Shown here piece by piece: positions 12,935 through 22,186 of a stretch of 55,498 bases of DNA. The first letter of the stretch is position 1; every line of letters begins with the position of its first letter. The stretch is from assembly GCA_020852055.1 (NCBI GenBank), contig JADZBP010000077.1, forward strand, positions 1 through 55,498, read 5' to 3'. The notes under the pieces were generated by a model. It saw nothing but the letters and a program-made list of their open reading frames with translations, ran no database searches and had not been told where the DNA came from. The DNA comes from Candidatus Latescibacterota bacterium. Lineage in GTDB: Bacteria; Latescibacterota; UBA2968; UBA8231. The position numbers and the translations under genes were made by a program.

Positions 12935-13761
12935 GTACCGGCCAGCTGCCGCGTGCGCGCAAGCGTTTTGGCCAGCACTTTCTGGCCGACCAGTCCATCG
13001 CCGACCGCATCGTGGCCCTGGTGCGGCCCCAGCCCGGAGACCTGGTCCTGGAGATCGGTCCGGGCCGCGGGGTGCTCACCCAGAGGTTGGCGGCCCGGGG
13101 CGGGCGCCTGGTGGCGGTGGAGATCGACCGGGATCTGGTCGCGTACCTGCGCCAACGCCTGACCGGCCCTGACTTCCGCCTGATCGAAGGCGATGTGCTC
13201 GACCTGGACCTGGCGCAGTTGCTGCGCGAGGAGGGCCGGGAACGGCTGCTGGTGGTGGGCAACCTGCCCTACAATATCACCGCACCGCTGCTCTTTGGCA
13301 TGCTGGAGCGGGCCGACCATATCCGCAGCGCCGTGCTGATGGTGCAGCAGGAGGTGGCGCGCCGCCTGGCGGCGAGGCCGGGCACCAAAGACTACAGCCT
13401 GTTGACGGTGCTCCTGAGCATGCGCGCCCAGGTCCATACCCGCATCCAGGTGGCCCCCGGCGCCTTCAGGCCGGTGCCCCAGGTCCATTCCACGGTGGTG
13501 GAGGTCGAGTTCGAGCCGGCGCGTTACCCGGTGCAGGACGAGAAACTTTTCGGGCGTTTGGTGCGCACCGCCTTTGGCCAGCGGCGCAAGATGCTGCGCA
13601 ACTCGCTGTTGGGCATGGGCGATGGCCAGCGGGAGGGGCTGGAGGAGTTGGCCGCCGCTGCGGGCATCGATCTGACCCGAAGGCCCGAGACCCTGAGCCT
13701 GGAGGAGTTCGGCCGTCTCAGCGACGCTTTTTCGGGGGCCCGGAACACCGCGGAGGCCTGA
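12931..13761 (+). CDS. rsmA: 16S rRNA (adenine1518-N6/adenine1519-N6)-dimethyltransferase RsmA
   Basis: RsmA (KsgA) dimethylates two adjacent adenines in helix 45 at the 3' end of 16S rRNA, late in small-subunit assembly. The 276-residue protein shows KRFGQHFL (11-18), the SAM-binding EIGPGRG (41-47), the acidic VEIDRDL (about 63-69) and the catalytic NLPYN (111-115). The ATG at 12931 overlaps the holB stop; a start at 12889 would add 14 residues from within holB. It is followed after three bases by an unrelated beta-barrel protein. Confidence 0.96.
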   Translation: MSTGQLPRARKRFGQHFLADQSIADRIVALVRPQPGDLVLEIGPGRGVLTQRLAARGGRLVAVEIDRDLVAYLRQRLTGPDFRLIEGDVLDLDLAQLLREEGRERLLVVGNLPYNITAPLLFGMLERADHIRSAVLMVQQEVARRLAARPGTKDYSLLTVLLSMRAQVHTRIQVAPGAFRPVPQVHSTVVEVEFEPARYPVQDEKLFGRLVRTAFGQRRKMLRNSLLGMGDGQREGLEELAAAAGIDLTRRPETLSLEEFGRLSDAFSGARNTAEA

Positions 13762-13764
13762 GCC

Positions 13765-15741
13765 ATGCGCCCGGTGAACTGCCTGCTGGTCCTGGCGGTG
13801 GTCCTGGCCGCTGCCACGGGGGCTACCGGCGAGTCGTACAGCCTGAACTTCAGCAAGAGCAGCGATCGCTTGAGCTGGCAACCCAGCCTGCCCAGCATGA
13901 GTTGGGCTTTTCCCGTGGCATTGTCCTCCGGGGCGGATTCGATGCGGATTTCGCTTTCCACCGATCTGGGGTATACCCTCGACCAGCGGGACGGTGCAAA
14001 CGTCTGGCAGGACAACGCCTCGGTGCGGTCCTCGGTCAACTATCCCATCCTGGGGCCGCGGGCATCGATCGGTATCCAGGCCAGTGCCTCGAGCCGCAGT
14101 TCCACCCTGCAGAAGCAGAAGATTCGCAGCCAGACTTACGGGTTCAGCTTTCAGTACAAACCGCTCCAGAGTGGGGCTTTCCGCAGCCTGAGCGCCAGTG
14201 TGACGCCGGGGGCGATCACTGCCCGGCGGGCCAGCCGCGCCAAGATCGACAGCACCATCGAGGAAAAGGGGGTGCAGTACAACGCCTCCCTGCGGGTGTC
14301 GCCGGATCTGGAGGTGAAGGGGGAAAAGCTGAACTCCTCGCTGAGTGTGTCGAAGCGGGACAACACCCTGAAGAACAACAAGGACCGCAACGAGAGCCTG
14401 AGCATGAACCTGGGTTATGTCTTTCCGCACCAACTGCGCACCAATTTCAGCCTGTCGCAGAACCGGTCGGAGCTGGGTGTGACCCGGGCCAAGATCAGCG
14501 AGACGGCAACCGAGGAGGCGGTGCATCGGGACACGGCGGTGGTGGCCGAACTGTCCCTTACCGAGGGAACCAGCCTCTCGTCCGACCTTTCCCTGAAGCT
14601 GGGGCGCTTCGATCTCAATGGCCGGGCCGGATTCAACGAGAGCCGCAATACCAATACCGCCAATGCCGACAACGACCCGCGCAACCAGTTCTTCGCCAAG
14701 GGCCATGAGAACCGGAAGTGGAACCTCAGCACCAGCGTGTCGGGCAAGATCGTCGACTGGTTGACCAGCAGCGCCTCGTTCAAGTACGACGTCGATGACG
14801 CCCGCCGGCTGGAGGTGGAGTTGCCCAGCGGGGAGACCTTCCGCGATTCCACGGACGACCGGCAGAGCACCGATATGTCGCTCAGCGGCCGGCTGGGCTG
14901 GCAGGTGCGGGAGGACCACAGCGTGGAGTTTTCCAGCCAGGCCAGCACCGGCCGGGACGACAACCCCGGCGCCGCGGAGCAGAACCGCGACACCTTCACC
15001 AGCAATACCCGGCTGAAGTACAGCGGCAAATTCGCCAGCGGCTTCGATCTGGACGCGGAGTTGACCAACAACTATTCACACAAGGTGAACCTCGACGCCC
15101 GCAGCGCCAGCGACAACTCGCGCAACCGGGACCTGAAGCTGAACGTCGGCACCCGCTACGAGCGCCTGGGGGCCTCTTTCACCCACAGCTTCGATATCTC
15201 GGCGCGGCGCACGGTTTTTGATTTCGACCGGCTGCTCTACAGCCGGCCGGAGAACCGCAAGAGCAATATCCGCCGGGGCTGGGGCATGAGCCATGGCGTG
15301 CAGCGGCGCTTCTTCGACGCCCTGCAGCTGAACGGCCGCTACGCCTATACCGCCGAGGATTTCGGTCTGCTGGTCGTCGAAGACCAGTCGCAACTGGTCA
15401 AGGAGGAGGACGCCGACCATACCCTCAGCGGCGGATTGTCTTATAGCCTGGCCAAGGCGGTGTCCCTGGGGTCCAATTACAGTTACCGCGTGGACCGGCA
15501 GTGGGCCTACGAGTACCGGCAGGGCCGGGAGGAGCGGCTGTTGAATCGCTGCAGCCGGCACCGCACGCTGGGCGTGAATCTCAATTACAACGGCAAGTCC
15601 GACGACCCCAAGTCGGAGGTCTCGACCAGCATCACCCTGGGGGTGAGCCGCGCGCACCAGGAAGACTGCAAAGCAGCGGCCGGCGCGAGCACGGGCCGGG
15701 ATTTTGACAGCTTCAGGATTGCCCTGAAAAAGACCCTGTAA
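13765..15741 (+). CDS. predicted outer-membrane beta-barrel protein, unknown family
   Basis: I do not recognise the family. The 658-residue product starts with a signal peptide (about residues 1-23, hydrophobic core [12 protein letters not shown], cleavage near ATG-ES). The rest is rich in Ser, Asn, Arg and Asp, with many alternating polar/hydrophobic segments such as [32 protein letters not shown] and [11 protein letters not shown], typical of transmembrane beta-strands. No hydrophobic helix follows the signal. Two cysteines near the C terminus (in NRCSRH and EDCKAA) could form a disulfide. It may be a porin-like or transport barrel. It starts three bases after rsmA, so it could be expressed with it, and a CCCCC/GGGGG hairpin without a T run follows at 15751-15764. 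Confidence 0.7.
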   Translation: MRPVNCLLVLAVVLAAATGATGESYSLNFSKSSDRLSWQPSLPSMSWAFPVALSSGADSMRISLSTDLGYTLDQRDGANVWQDNASVRSSVNYPILGPRASIGIQASASSRSSTLQKQKIRSQTYGFSFQYKPLQSGAFRSLSASVTPGAITARRASRAKIDSTIEEKGVQYNASLRVSPDLEVKGEKLNSSLSVSKRDNTLKNNKDRNESLSMNLGYVFPHQLRTNFSLSQNRSELGVTRAKISETATEEAVHRDTAVVAELSLTEGTSLSSDLSLKLGRFDLNGRAGFNESRNTNTANADNDPRNQFFAKGHENRKWNLSTSVSGKIVDWLTSSASFKYDVDDARRLEVELPSGETFRDSTDDRQSTDMSLSGRLGWQVREDHSVEFSSQASTGRDDNPGAAEQNRDTFTSNTRLKYSGKFASGFDLDAELTNNYSHKVNLDARSASDNSRNRDLKLNVGTRYERLGASFTHSFDISARRTVFDFDRLLYSRPENRKSNIRRGWGMSHGVQRRFFDALQLNGRYAYTAEDFGLLVVEDQSQLVKEEDADHTLSGGLSYSLAKAVSLGSNYSYRVDRQWAYEYRQGREERLLNRCSRHRTLGVNLNYNGKSDDPKSEVSTSITLGVSRAHQEDCKAAAGASTGRDFDSFRIALKKTL

Positions 15742-15794
15742 ATCTGAAAACCCCCGCCAGGGGGACCCTAAAACCGTCCGAGGAGAGCGCCCCG

Positions 15795-16706
15795 ATGGAA
15801 AGTGAGAAGATCTGGTTCAACGGCAAACTGGTTCCCTGGAACGACGCCAAGATCCATGTGTTATCCCATGTGGTCCACTATGGCTCCAGCGTCTTCGAGG
15901 GGGTCCGCTGCTACAATACCCGCAAGGGGCCGGCGGTGTTCCGCCTGCAGGACCACATCAACCGCCTCTTCGACTCGGCCAAGATCTATCGCATGGATAT
16001 CCCCTACACCCGCGAAGAACTGTGCGCCGCCTCGCTGGAGACCATCCGCGTCAACAAGCTCAAGGAGTGTTATATCCGGCCCGTGGTTTTCCGCGGCTAC
16101 GGCTCGCGCGGGGTCAATCCCCTCGATTGCCCGGTGGATTCGGTGATCGCGGTGTGGGAGTGGGGCCAGTACCTGGGGCCCGAGGCGCTGGAGAAGGGGG
16201 TTTCGGTGTGCACCGCCTCGTGGAACCGGGTGGCCCCCAACACCCTGCCCTTCCTGGCCAAGGCCGGCGGCAAGTACCTCAACTCGCAGTTGGTCAAGAT
16301 GGAGGCCAAGCTGAACGGGTACGACGAGGGCATCGTGCTGGGCACCGACGGCATGGTCAGCGAGGGCAGCGGGGAGAATATCTTCGCCATCAAAAACGAG
16401 GTCATCTACACCCCCTCCTCGCATTTCTCCATCCTACCGGGCATCACCCGGCACACGGTCATCACCCTGGCCGAAGAACTGGGCATGCGGGTGGAGCGGC
16501 GGGCCATTCCGCGCGAGTTCCTCTATATCGCCGACGAGGTCTTCTTCACCGGCACGGCCGCCGAGATCACCCCGGTGCGGGCCATCGACCTGATCCCCAT
16601 CGGCAGCGGCAAATGCGGACCGGTCACCCGCCGCCTGCAGGATGCCTTCTTCAAGGTGGTCAATGCCGAGGTCGAGGATCGCCGCGGCTGGCTGACTGTG
16701 GTCTGA
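15795..16706 (+). CDS. ilvE: branched-chain amino acid aminotransferase
   Basis: This fold-type IV PLP enzyme interconverts leucine, isoleucine or valine and their 2-oxo acids using glutamate/2-oxoglutarate. The 303-residue sequence contains [13 protein letters not shown] (28-40), the PLP lysine K156 in [21 protein letters not shown] (about 193-201) and [14 protein letters not shown] (about 253-266), all typical of IlvE. The ATG has AGGAGAG eight bases upstream. It is an isolated biosynthetic gene here; no other ilv/leu genes are visible. D-amino acid aminotransferase or aminodeoxychorismate lyase are less likely given the motif set. Confidence 0.93.
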   Translation: MESEKIWFNGKLVPWNDAKIHVLSHVVHYGSSVFEGVRCYNTRKGPAVFRLQDHINRLFDSAKIYRMDIPYTREELCAASLETIRVNKLKECYIRPVVFRGYGSRGVNPLDCPVDSVIAVWEWGQYLGPEALEKGVSVCTASWNRVAPNTLPFLAKAGGKYLNSQLVKMEAKLNGYDEGIVLGTDGMVSEGSGENIFAIKNEVIYTPSSHFSILPGITRHTVITLAEELGMRVERRAIPREFLYIADEVFFTGTAAEITPVRAIDLIPIGSGKCGPVTRRLQDAFFKVVNAEVEDRRGWLTVV

Positions 16707-16719
16707 GGAGATGAGGGTG

Positions 16720-18552
16720 ATGAAGAAGACGAGTGCATTCTGGGCTCTGGCCGCCCTGGGGGCGCTGGCCGTCTCGGCTGGGGCGGATGAGGTCTGGAGC
16801 AAGGTGCAGGCCATTCTGTCCGGCACCCGCGACATCGTGGTGCTCGACGGCACCACCCCGGCGCCCCTGCGCCAGCCCAAGGGTGCGGCGCCCGAGTACG
16901 GGGACTGGATGGTGGAGCACATGCTCTCCGATCCGGAGAACCTCAACCCCTACACCTCGACCGATGCGGGGGCCTCGTCCATCCACCGCTTTGTCTTCGA
17001 GTCGCTGCTCTATCCCGACAACGAGCCGCCCTATGCACTCAAGGGACTGGTGGCCAAGGCCTATCCGACCATCTCGGCCGACAAACTGTCTTATACCTTT
17101 GAGCTGCGGCCGGACGTGAAATTCGCCGACGGCCACCCACTCACCGCCGCCGACGTGCTCTTCAGCATGAAGGTGATCCAGAACCCCCAGGTGATGGCGG
17201 CCCATCTGCGCAACTACTACGAGGCGGTCAAGGATGTGCGGCTGGATGGAGAGTACCGCATCACCTTCCTGTGCAGCGAGCCGTACTTTCGCAACGACAT
17301 GATGCTGGGGGGGTTTGAGATCCTGCCCCGGCATTTCTACGACCCCGAGGGGCTGATGGCGCCGGTGCCCCTGCGCAGCCTGGTGGACGGCTCCTGGGAG
17401 CAGGGACCCAACGCGGCGGCGGTGAAGAAGTTCGCCGAGCAGTTCAACCAGAACTTCAACCGCAAGCTGATGGGCTCGGGGCCCTACCTGATCGCCGACC
17501 CCGAGCGGGACGTGGTCACCCAGCAGAAGGTGGTGCTCACCCGCAGCGCCAACTACTGGGGCAAAGGCAAGGAGGGTTTGCCGCCCACCGGGTACGTGGA
17601 CAAGATCGTCTTCAAGATCATCAACAACATGGATGCCGCCTTTATCGAGCTGACCAACGGCCAGCTCGACATGCACACCCTGCAGCCCCTGGAGTTCAAG
17701 GAAAAGAGCTGGTCGTCCGACTTCAACCAGCGTTTCCTCAAAGGCATCGAGTATTCGAGTGGCTACGCCTATGTCGGCTGGAACAACCAGCACCCCATCT
17801 TCCGCGACAAGCTGGTGCGCCAGGCCATGACCTGCCTCACCAACCGCGAGGAGATGATCCGCAGCCTGCTTTTCGGGTTGGGCGAGACCATCGAGAGCCC
17901 GATCCACAAGTTTCGCCCCGAGTACAACAACAATCTCAAGCCCTACCCCTACAGCCCGGAGCGCGCCGCCGAGTTGCTGACCCAGGCCGGCTGGTCCGAC
18001 AGCGACGGGGACGGCATCCTCGACAAAAACATCGACGGCAAACAGACGCCCTTTTCCTTCGAGATCCTGGTCAATTCGGGCAACCAGTTGCGCAAGGACG
18101 TGGCCCTCATCTTGCAGAACGAGCTGAAGGACGCCGGCATCAACTGCCAGGTGCGCGAGTTGGACTGGTCCATCTTGCTGCAGCGGGTCAAAGGCCAGGA
18201 TTTTGCCGCCGTGGTGCTGGGCTGGACCGGCAGCATGCGCTTCCCGCCCGACAACTACCAGATCTGGCATTCCTCCCAATCAGCGGGACGGGGCTCGAAC
18301 CACATCGGTTTTGCCAACGCCGAGGTGGACAAGATCCTCGAGGACTACCGCCGCGAATTCGATCCGAAAAAACGCATCGCCATGTACCAGCGCTACCAGG
18401 AGATCCTCCACGAGGAGCAGCCCTATACCTTCCTGTGGATGAGCCGGCTCGCCCGCGCCTACAGCCGCCGTTTCCAGGGGGTCAACTGGTACCCGATGGG
18501 GGCCGACACCCAGGAATGGTGGGTCCGCACGGCCGACCGGATGTATAATTGA
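16720..18552 (+). CDS. ABC transporter substrate-binding protein, family 5 (oligopeptide/dipeptide type)
   Basis: This is a periplasmic binding protein of the DppA/OppA class, about 610 residues. It has a signal peptide (MKKTSAFWALAALGALAVSAGA) and SBP_bac_5 features: LNPYTSTDAG, YTFELRPDVKFADGHPLTAADVLFS and PYSPERAAELLTQAGW. An Asp-rich loop, SDSDGDGILDKN (about 426-437), resembles a calcium site and occurs in many members. I prefer the ATG at 16720 over 16711: GAGGAG lies nine bases before it but abuts the earlier ATG, and MKK begins a canonical signal peptide. Permeases of the matching class lie 16 kb downstream (34470-36621). No lipobox cysteine is seen, so it is probably soluble in the periplasm. 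Confidence 0.9.
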   Translation: MKKTSAFWALAALGALAVSAGADEVWSKVQAILSGTRDIVVLDGTTPAPLRQPKGAAPEYGDWMVEHMLSDPENLNPYTSTDAGASSIHRFVFESLLYPDNEPPYALKGLVAKAYPTISADKLSYTFELRPDVKFADGHPLTAADVLFSMKVIQNPQVMAAHLRNYYEAVKDVRLDGEYRITFLCSEPYFRNDMMLGGFEILPRHFYDPEGLMAPVPLRSLVDGSWEQGPNAAAVKKFAEQFNQNFNRKLMGSGPYLIADPERDVVTQQKVVLTRSANYWGKGKEGLPPTGYVDKIVFKIINNMDAAFIELTNGQLDMHTLQPLEFKEKSWSSDFNQRFLKGIEYSSGYAYVGWNNQHPIFRDKLVRQAMTCLTNREEMIRSLLFGLGETIESPIHKFRPEYNNNLKPYPYSPERAAELLTQAGWSDSDGDGILDKNIDGKQTPFSFEILVNSGNQLRKDVALILQNELKDAGINCQVRELDWSILLQRVKGQDFAAVVLGWTGSMRFPPDNYQIWHSSQSAGRGSNHIGFANAEVDKILEDYRREFDPKKRIAMYQRYQEILHEEQPYTFLWMSRLARAYSRRFQGVNWYPMGADTQEWWVRTADRMYN

Positions 18553-18553
18553 G

Positions 18554-18994
18554 ATGGAAAGGGGTGGGGAGGTACCGGGGGCAGCCGGCCTGGGCTGGAC
18601 CGTCCACCCGCTGAGGGAGGAGCCCTGGCCCAAGTCGGCGGCTCTGGGCGGGGTGGTGGCAGGGGTGGCGGCGGTGGCGGCTCTCAGTTTCGAGGGGGTC
18701 GAATACGGCCTGCTCTCCCTGGGTGTGCTGCTGGCCTCTCTCTCTTCCTACTTCTGTCCCACCCACTACCAACTCGACGAGGCCGGGGTGCAGGTCCGCC
18801 ACCTGGGCCGCAGCCGGCAGCGGCCCTGGGCGCAATTCTGCCGCATCGACCGCTGCCGCGAGGGGGTCTTCCTCAGCCCCTTTGCCCGCCCCAGCCGCCT
18901 GGATTCCTTCCGGGGTTGTTTGTTGCGCTCCCCCCGCGACCCGGAGCGAGTCCGCCATTTTGCCCAGCGCCATGTCGGCCCTGCAGCGCCTTAG
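18554..18994 (+). CDS. small membrane protein with PH-like cytoplasmic domain, unknown
   Basis: I do not recognise this 146-residue protein by name. Two hydrophobic helices (about 28-46 and 49-67) are followed by a soluble stretch, YQLDEAGVQVRHLGRSRQRPWAQFCRI..., which reads like a bacterial PH-like domain of the YcxB/bPH kind: strand-rich with a conserved W and basic residues. This comparison is by pattern only. It begins one base after the solute-binding protein stop, has no strong SD, and its end overlaps the next gene by 23 bp. It is the first gene of the MutL-like/DUF6754 cluster. The start codon is uncertain. Confidence 0.55.
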   Translation: MERGGEVPGAAGLGWTVHPLREEPWPKSAALGGVVAGVAAVAALSFEGVEYGLLSLGVLLASLSSYFCPTHYQLDEAGVQVRHLGRSRQRPWAQFCRIDRCREGVFLSPFARPSRLDSFRGCLLRSPRDPERVRHFAQRHVGPAAP

Positions 18995-19310
18995 CGCCTG
19001 GTGCGCCCACGCCTTTGCGGTGGAGGGGCAGGCCGAGGAACCCGACCCCCGGGAACGCGAGGTGGCGGCCCGGCTGGCCCAGTTCGTGGCCCGGCGCCAG
19101 CTGGTGACCCCGGCCCTGATGTTGCTGGAATCCGGCAGACCCCTCAATTTTGTCGGCAGCCAGGTGCTGGCGTTTCTGGCTCCCTTTGCCACCCTGATCT
19201 TTTCGCCGGAGGAGTACGAGGTGCTGGTCCGGCTACTGGAGAGGCGCCAGGGAATCGACGTACTGATCGAGGCCCTGACCGAAGCGCAGGAGACCCATGC
19301 CCGAACTTGA
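18972..19310 (+). CDS. short helical protein preceding the MutL-like gene, unknown
   Basis: The 112-residue product has no signal peptide or membrane segment and looks all-helical, with the well-defined core LVTPALMLLESGRPLNFVGSQVLAFLAPF (about 45-73) followed by EYEVLVRLLERRQGIDVLIEALTEA. The core combines a PxxxLLESGxPLNFxGSQ pattern with amphipathic helices, which suggests a conserved domain rather than a chance frame. It overlaps the upstream gene by 23 bp and the MutL-like gene by 14 bp, so translation is probably coupled to both. It could be a small subunit or adaptor for the ATPase; this is inference. Confidence 0.6.
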   Translation: MSALQRLSAWCAHAFAVEGQAEEPDPREREVAARLAQFVARRQLVTPALMLLESGRPLNFVGSQVLAFLAPFATLIFSPEEYEVLVRLLERRQGIDVLIEALTEAQETHART

Positions 19311-21072
19311 AGTGATCATCGCCACCGACTGCGGCAGCACCACCACCAAAGCCATCCTCATCGAGAAGAAGGACGGCGTGTACCGCCAGACCTTCCGCGG
19401 CGAGGCGCCCACCACGGTGGAGGCGCCCTTCGAGGATGTCACCCGCGGGGTGCTCAACGCCATCCAGGAGGTGGAGGAGCTGTCGGGCCGCCAGATCCTC
19501 GACGGGGAGCGGATCATCACCCCGGCGCAGGGCCAGCGAGGGGTGGATATCTACATTTCCACCAGCAGCGCCGGCGGCGGGTTGCAGATGATGGTGGGCG
19601 GAGTGGTGCAGTCGATGACCGCCGAAAGCGCCCAGCGCTGTGCCCTGGGCGCCGGGGCCATTGTTATGGATGTGCTGGCCGCCAACGATGGCCGGCTGCC
19701 GCACCAGAAGATCGAGCGCATCCGCCAGCTGCGCCCCGACATGGTGTTGCTTTCGGGCGGCACTGACGGGGGCACGGTAAGCCACGTGGTGGAACTGGCC
19801 GAGTTCATCGCCGCTGCCGACCCGCGCCCCCGCTTCGGGGTGGGCTTCAAGCTGCCGGTGATCTACGCCGGCAACCGCGAGGCCCAGGGGGCGGTGCAAG
19901 AGGTTTTGGGCGGGAAGACGGCCCTGACGGTGACGGAGAATATCCGCCCGGTGCTCGAACGGGAAAACCTGGGGCCGGCCCGCCAGGCCATCCACGACCT
20001 CTTCCTCGAACATGTGATGGCCGAGGCGCCCGGGTACCGCAAGCTGATGGAGTGGACTGGGGCGCCGGTGATGCCCACCCCGGCAGCGGTGGGCCAGATC
20101 ATCCAGACCATCGCCAGACAGCAGGGCATCAACGTGGTGGGAGTGGATATCGGCGGGGCCACTACCGACGTGTTCAGCGTCTTCGGCGAGGTGTTCAACC
20201 GCACGGTGAGCGCCAATCTGGGCATGTCCTACAGCATCGGCAACGTGCTGGCTTCCGCCGGCCTGGAGAATATCCTGCGCTGGGCGCCTTTCGATATCGA
20301 GGAGGCCGCCCTGCGCGACCGCATCAAGAACAAGATGATCCGCCCCACCACTATTCCCCAGTTGCTCGAAGAGTTGCAGCTCGAACAGGCCATTGCCCGC
20401 GAGGCGCTGCGCCTGGCCTTTGTGCAGCACCGCGAGCTGGCGGTGGAGCTGAAGGGGGTGCAGGCCGAGCGCACCCTGTCGGACGTGTTTTCGCAGAGCG
20501 GCGGCGGCGAGAGTCTGGTCAGCATGATGGCCCTCGACCTGTTGGTGGGCAGCGGTGGGGTGCTCTCCCACGCCCCGCGCCGCGCCCAGACCGCGGCCAT
20601 GCTCATCGACGCCTTCCAGCCCGAGGGGGTGACCCGGCTGGCAGTGGACAGCATCTTCATGATGCCCCACCTGGGGGTGCTGAGCACCGTGTCCGAGCGG
20701 GCGGCCACCGAGGTTTTCGAGCGCGACTGTCTCATCTATCTGGGCACCTGCATCGCGCCCAAGGGCAGCGGCAAACCCGGCGAGGTCTGCGCCACCTATG
20801 AGTTATCACTGCCCCGGGGCCCACAGGCCGGCGAGCTGCGGGTGGGCCAGCTCCTGCGTTTCTCCCTGGAGGGCGAGGCCGAGGTGGTGCTGCGCCCCGG
20901 ACGGAACTGGGATGTGGGTGCTGGCCCGGGCCAGGAAGTGCGGACCCGGGTTCGGGGCGGGGAGACGGGGCTGGTGCTGGACGGCCGCGGCCGCCCCATT
21001 CGTTTTGCCGAGCATAGCGCCGAACGGGTGGCCCAGATCAAGGCCTGGGATCAGGCGCTGGAGGTGTACTGA
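19297..21072 (+). CDS. MutL/GlmL-like ASKHA-fold ATPase (glutamate mutase L family)
   Basis: The 591-residue protein belongs by motif to the GlmL/MutL family encoded beside the B12-dependent glutamate mutase subunits of clostridia. It is unrelated to the mismatch repair MutL. The ASKHA phosphate-1 loop IIATDCGSTTTKAILI is at 7-22 and the phosphate-2 loop VVGVDIGGATTDVFS at about 279-293, with STSSAGGGLQMMVGG and LLSGGTDGGT between them. GlmL is thought to be a chaperone or reactivator, but its role is poorly established. No mutE, mutS or other B12 enzyme gene is visible here; instead it is embedded among membrane proteins. The start overlaps the previous gene and the next starts two bases after the stop. 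A different job, such as an ATPase for a membrane complex, is possible. Confidence 0.85.
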   Translation: MPELEVIIATDCGSTTTKAILIEKKDGVYRQTFRGEAPTTVEAPFEDVTRGVLNAIQEVEELSGRQILDGERIITPAQGQRGVDIYISTSSAGGGLQMMVGGVVQSMTAESAQRCALGAGAIVMDVLAANDGRLPHQKIERIRQLRPDMVLLSGGTDGGTVSHVVELAEFIAAADPRPRFGVGFKLPVIYAGNREAQGAVQEVLGGKTALTVTENIRPVLERENLGPARQAIHDLFLEHVMAEAPGYRKLMEWTGAPVMPTPAAVGQIIQTIARQQGINVVGVDIGGATTDVFSVFGEVFNRTVSANLGMSYSIGNVLASAGLENILRWAPFDIEEAALRDRIKNKMIRPTTIPQLLEELQLEQAIAREALRLAFVQHRELAVELKGVQAERTLSDVFSQSGGGESLVSMMALDLLVGSGGVLSHAPRRAQTAAMLIDAFQPEGVTRLAVDSIFMMPHLGVLSTVSERAATEVFERDCLIYLGTCIAPKGSGKPGEVCATYELSLPRGPQAGELRVGQLLRFSLEGEAEVVLRPGRNWDVGAGPGQEVRTRVRGGETGLVLDGRGRPIRFAEHSAERVAQIKAWDQALEVY

Positions 21073-21073
21073 A

Positions 21074-22186
21074 ATGGCGCATGCTTATACCCCGGGGCTG
21101 CGGGTTACCCGCCACGCCGTGGTCCACAAACAGCGGCGTCTGCCCCTCAAGGGTCAGGTGCTGGTCGAGGTGGGCCAAGCGGTGCGGCGCGACCAGGTGG
21201 TGGCCCGCACCGAACTGCCCGGCGAGGTGAGTATCCTCAATCTGGTCAACCGCCTGGGGGTGACCCCGGCGGAATTGCCCGGCTACATGCTCAAGAAGGA
21301 AGGGGAGGCGGTGGCCGCCGGCGAGCCCCTGGCCGAGACCCGGCCCTTGCTCAAGTGGTTCAAGACCACGGTCGAGTCGCCGGTGGCCGGCACGGTGGAG
21401 AGTATTTCGGGGGTCACCGGGCAGGTGATGATCCGCCAGGCCCCCAGCCCGGTTGAGGTACATGCCTACGTGGACGGCAAGGTGGTGGAGGTGCTGGCGG
21501 GGGAAGGGGTGAACGTGGAGGTGCGCGGAGCCCTGGTACAGGGTATCTTTGGCGTGGGCGGCGAGTATTGGGGCACGGTGCACCTGGCAGTGGCGGATCC
21601 AGGCGAGGCGCTGGAGCGGGTAGGGCCCGAATGCCAGGGCAAGATCGTGGTGGGCGGCAGCCTGATCACCAGCCAGGCCATCCGCCAGGCGCGGGAGGCC
21701 GGAGCGGTGGGGGTGATCGGGGGCGGCATCCGCGACCAGGACCTGCGCCAGTTGCTGGGTTACGATCTGGGGGTGGCCATCACCGGGGCCGAGGATCTGG
21801 GGCTGGCGGTGATCGCCACCGAGGGGTTTGGCGAGATCGCCATGGCTCGCAAGACCTTCGAGTTGCTGCGCGCCTGCCAGGGTCGGGAGGCCTCGCTGTG
21901 CGGGGCCACCCAGATCCGCGCCGGGGTGCTGCGGCCCGAGATCATCGTGCCGGGAGAGGTGGGGGGAGGCGCGCCCGCCCCGCCCCACGAGGCCGGTTTG
22001 CAGGTCGGGGATGTGGTGCGGCTGATCCGGTTGCCCTACTTTGGCCGCCTGGGCAAGGTGAGCGCGCTGCCCGCCGAACTGCAGCAGATGGAGTCAGAGA
22101 CCTGGGTGCGGGCCCTGGAAGTGGAGTTCGAGGACGGTGCCCGGGCGCTGGTACCCAGGGCCAATGTCGAGGCCATTGAGGAATGA
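21074..22186 (+). CDS. barrel-sandwich / KOW-like domain protein, MutL-linked, unknown
   Basis: The 370-residue soluble protein has no recognised name. Its N-terminal half contains repeats that look like biotinyl/lipoyl-type barrel-sandwich hybrids: LPLKGQVLVEVGQAVRRDQVVARTELPG, KKEGEAVAAGEPLAE, VESPVAGTVESISGVTGQV and YVDGKVVEVLAGEGVNVEVRG. None carries an obvious MKM lysine for biotin or lipoate. The middle (about 195-265) has a Gly-rich alpha/beta pattern (GGSLITSQAIRQAREAGAVGVIGGGI). The C terminus (about 312-370) resembles a KOW/SH3 fold (VGDVVRLIRLPYFGRLGKV). It starts two bases after the MutL-like stop and overlaps the next gene as ATGA. No signal peptide is seen, so it is probably cytoplasmic and a partner of the ATPase. 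Confidence 0.72.
   Translation: MAHAYTPGLRVTRHAVVHKQRRLPLKGQVLVEVGQAVRRDQVVARTELPGEVSILNLVNRLGVTPAELPGYMLKKEGEAVAAGEPLAETRPLLKWFKTTVESPVAGTVESISGVTGQVMIRQAPSPVEVHAYVDGKVVEVLAGEGVNVEVRGALVQGIFGVGGEYWGTVHLAVADPGEALERVGPECQGKIVVGGSLITSQAIRQAREAGAVGVIGGGIRDQDLRQLLGYDLGVAITGAEDLGLAVIATEGFGEIAMARKTFELLRACQGREASLCGATQIRAGVLRPEIIVPGEVGGGAPAPPHEAGLQVGDVVRLIRLPYFGRLGKVSALPAELQQMESETWVRALEVEFEDGARALVPRANVEAIEE

Noticed and set aside
12913-14919. 668-codon minus-strand open frame across rsmA and the beta-barrel gene
   Set aside because: The sense strand encodes clear proteins with SD sites and a signal peptide; the antisense product is repetitive in His, Gln, Gly and Leu.
16660-18279. 539-codon minus-strand open frame opposite the solute-binding protein
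   Set aside because: The sense gene has a signal peptide and family-5 motifs; the antisense frame has none.
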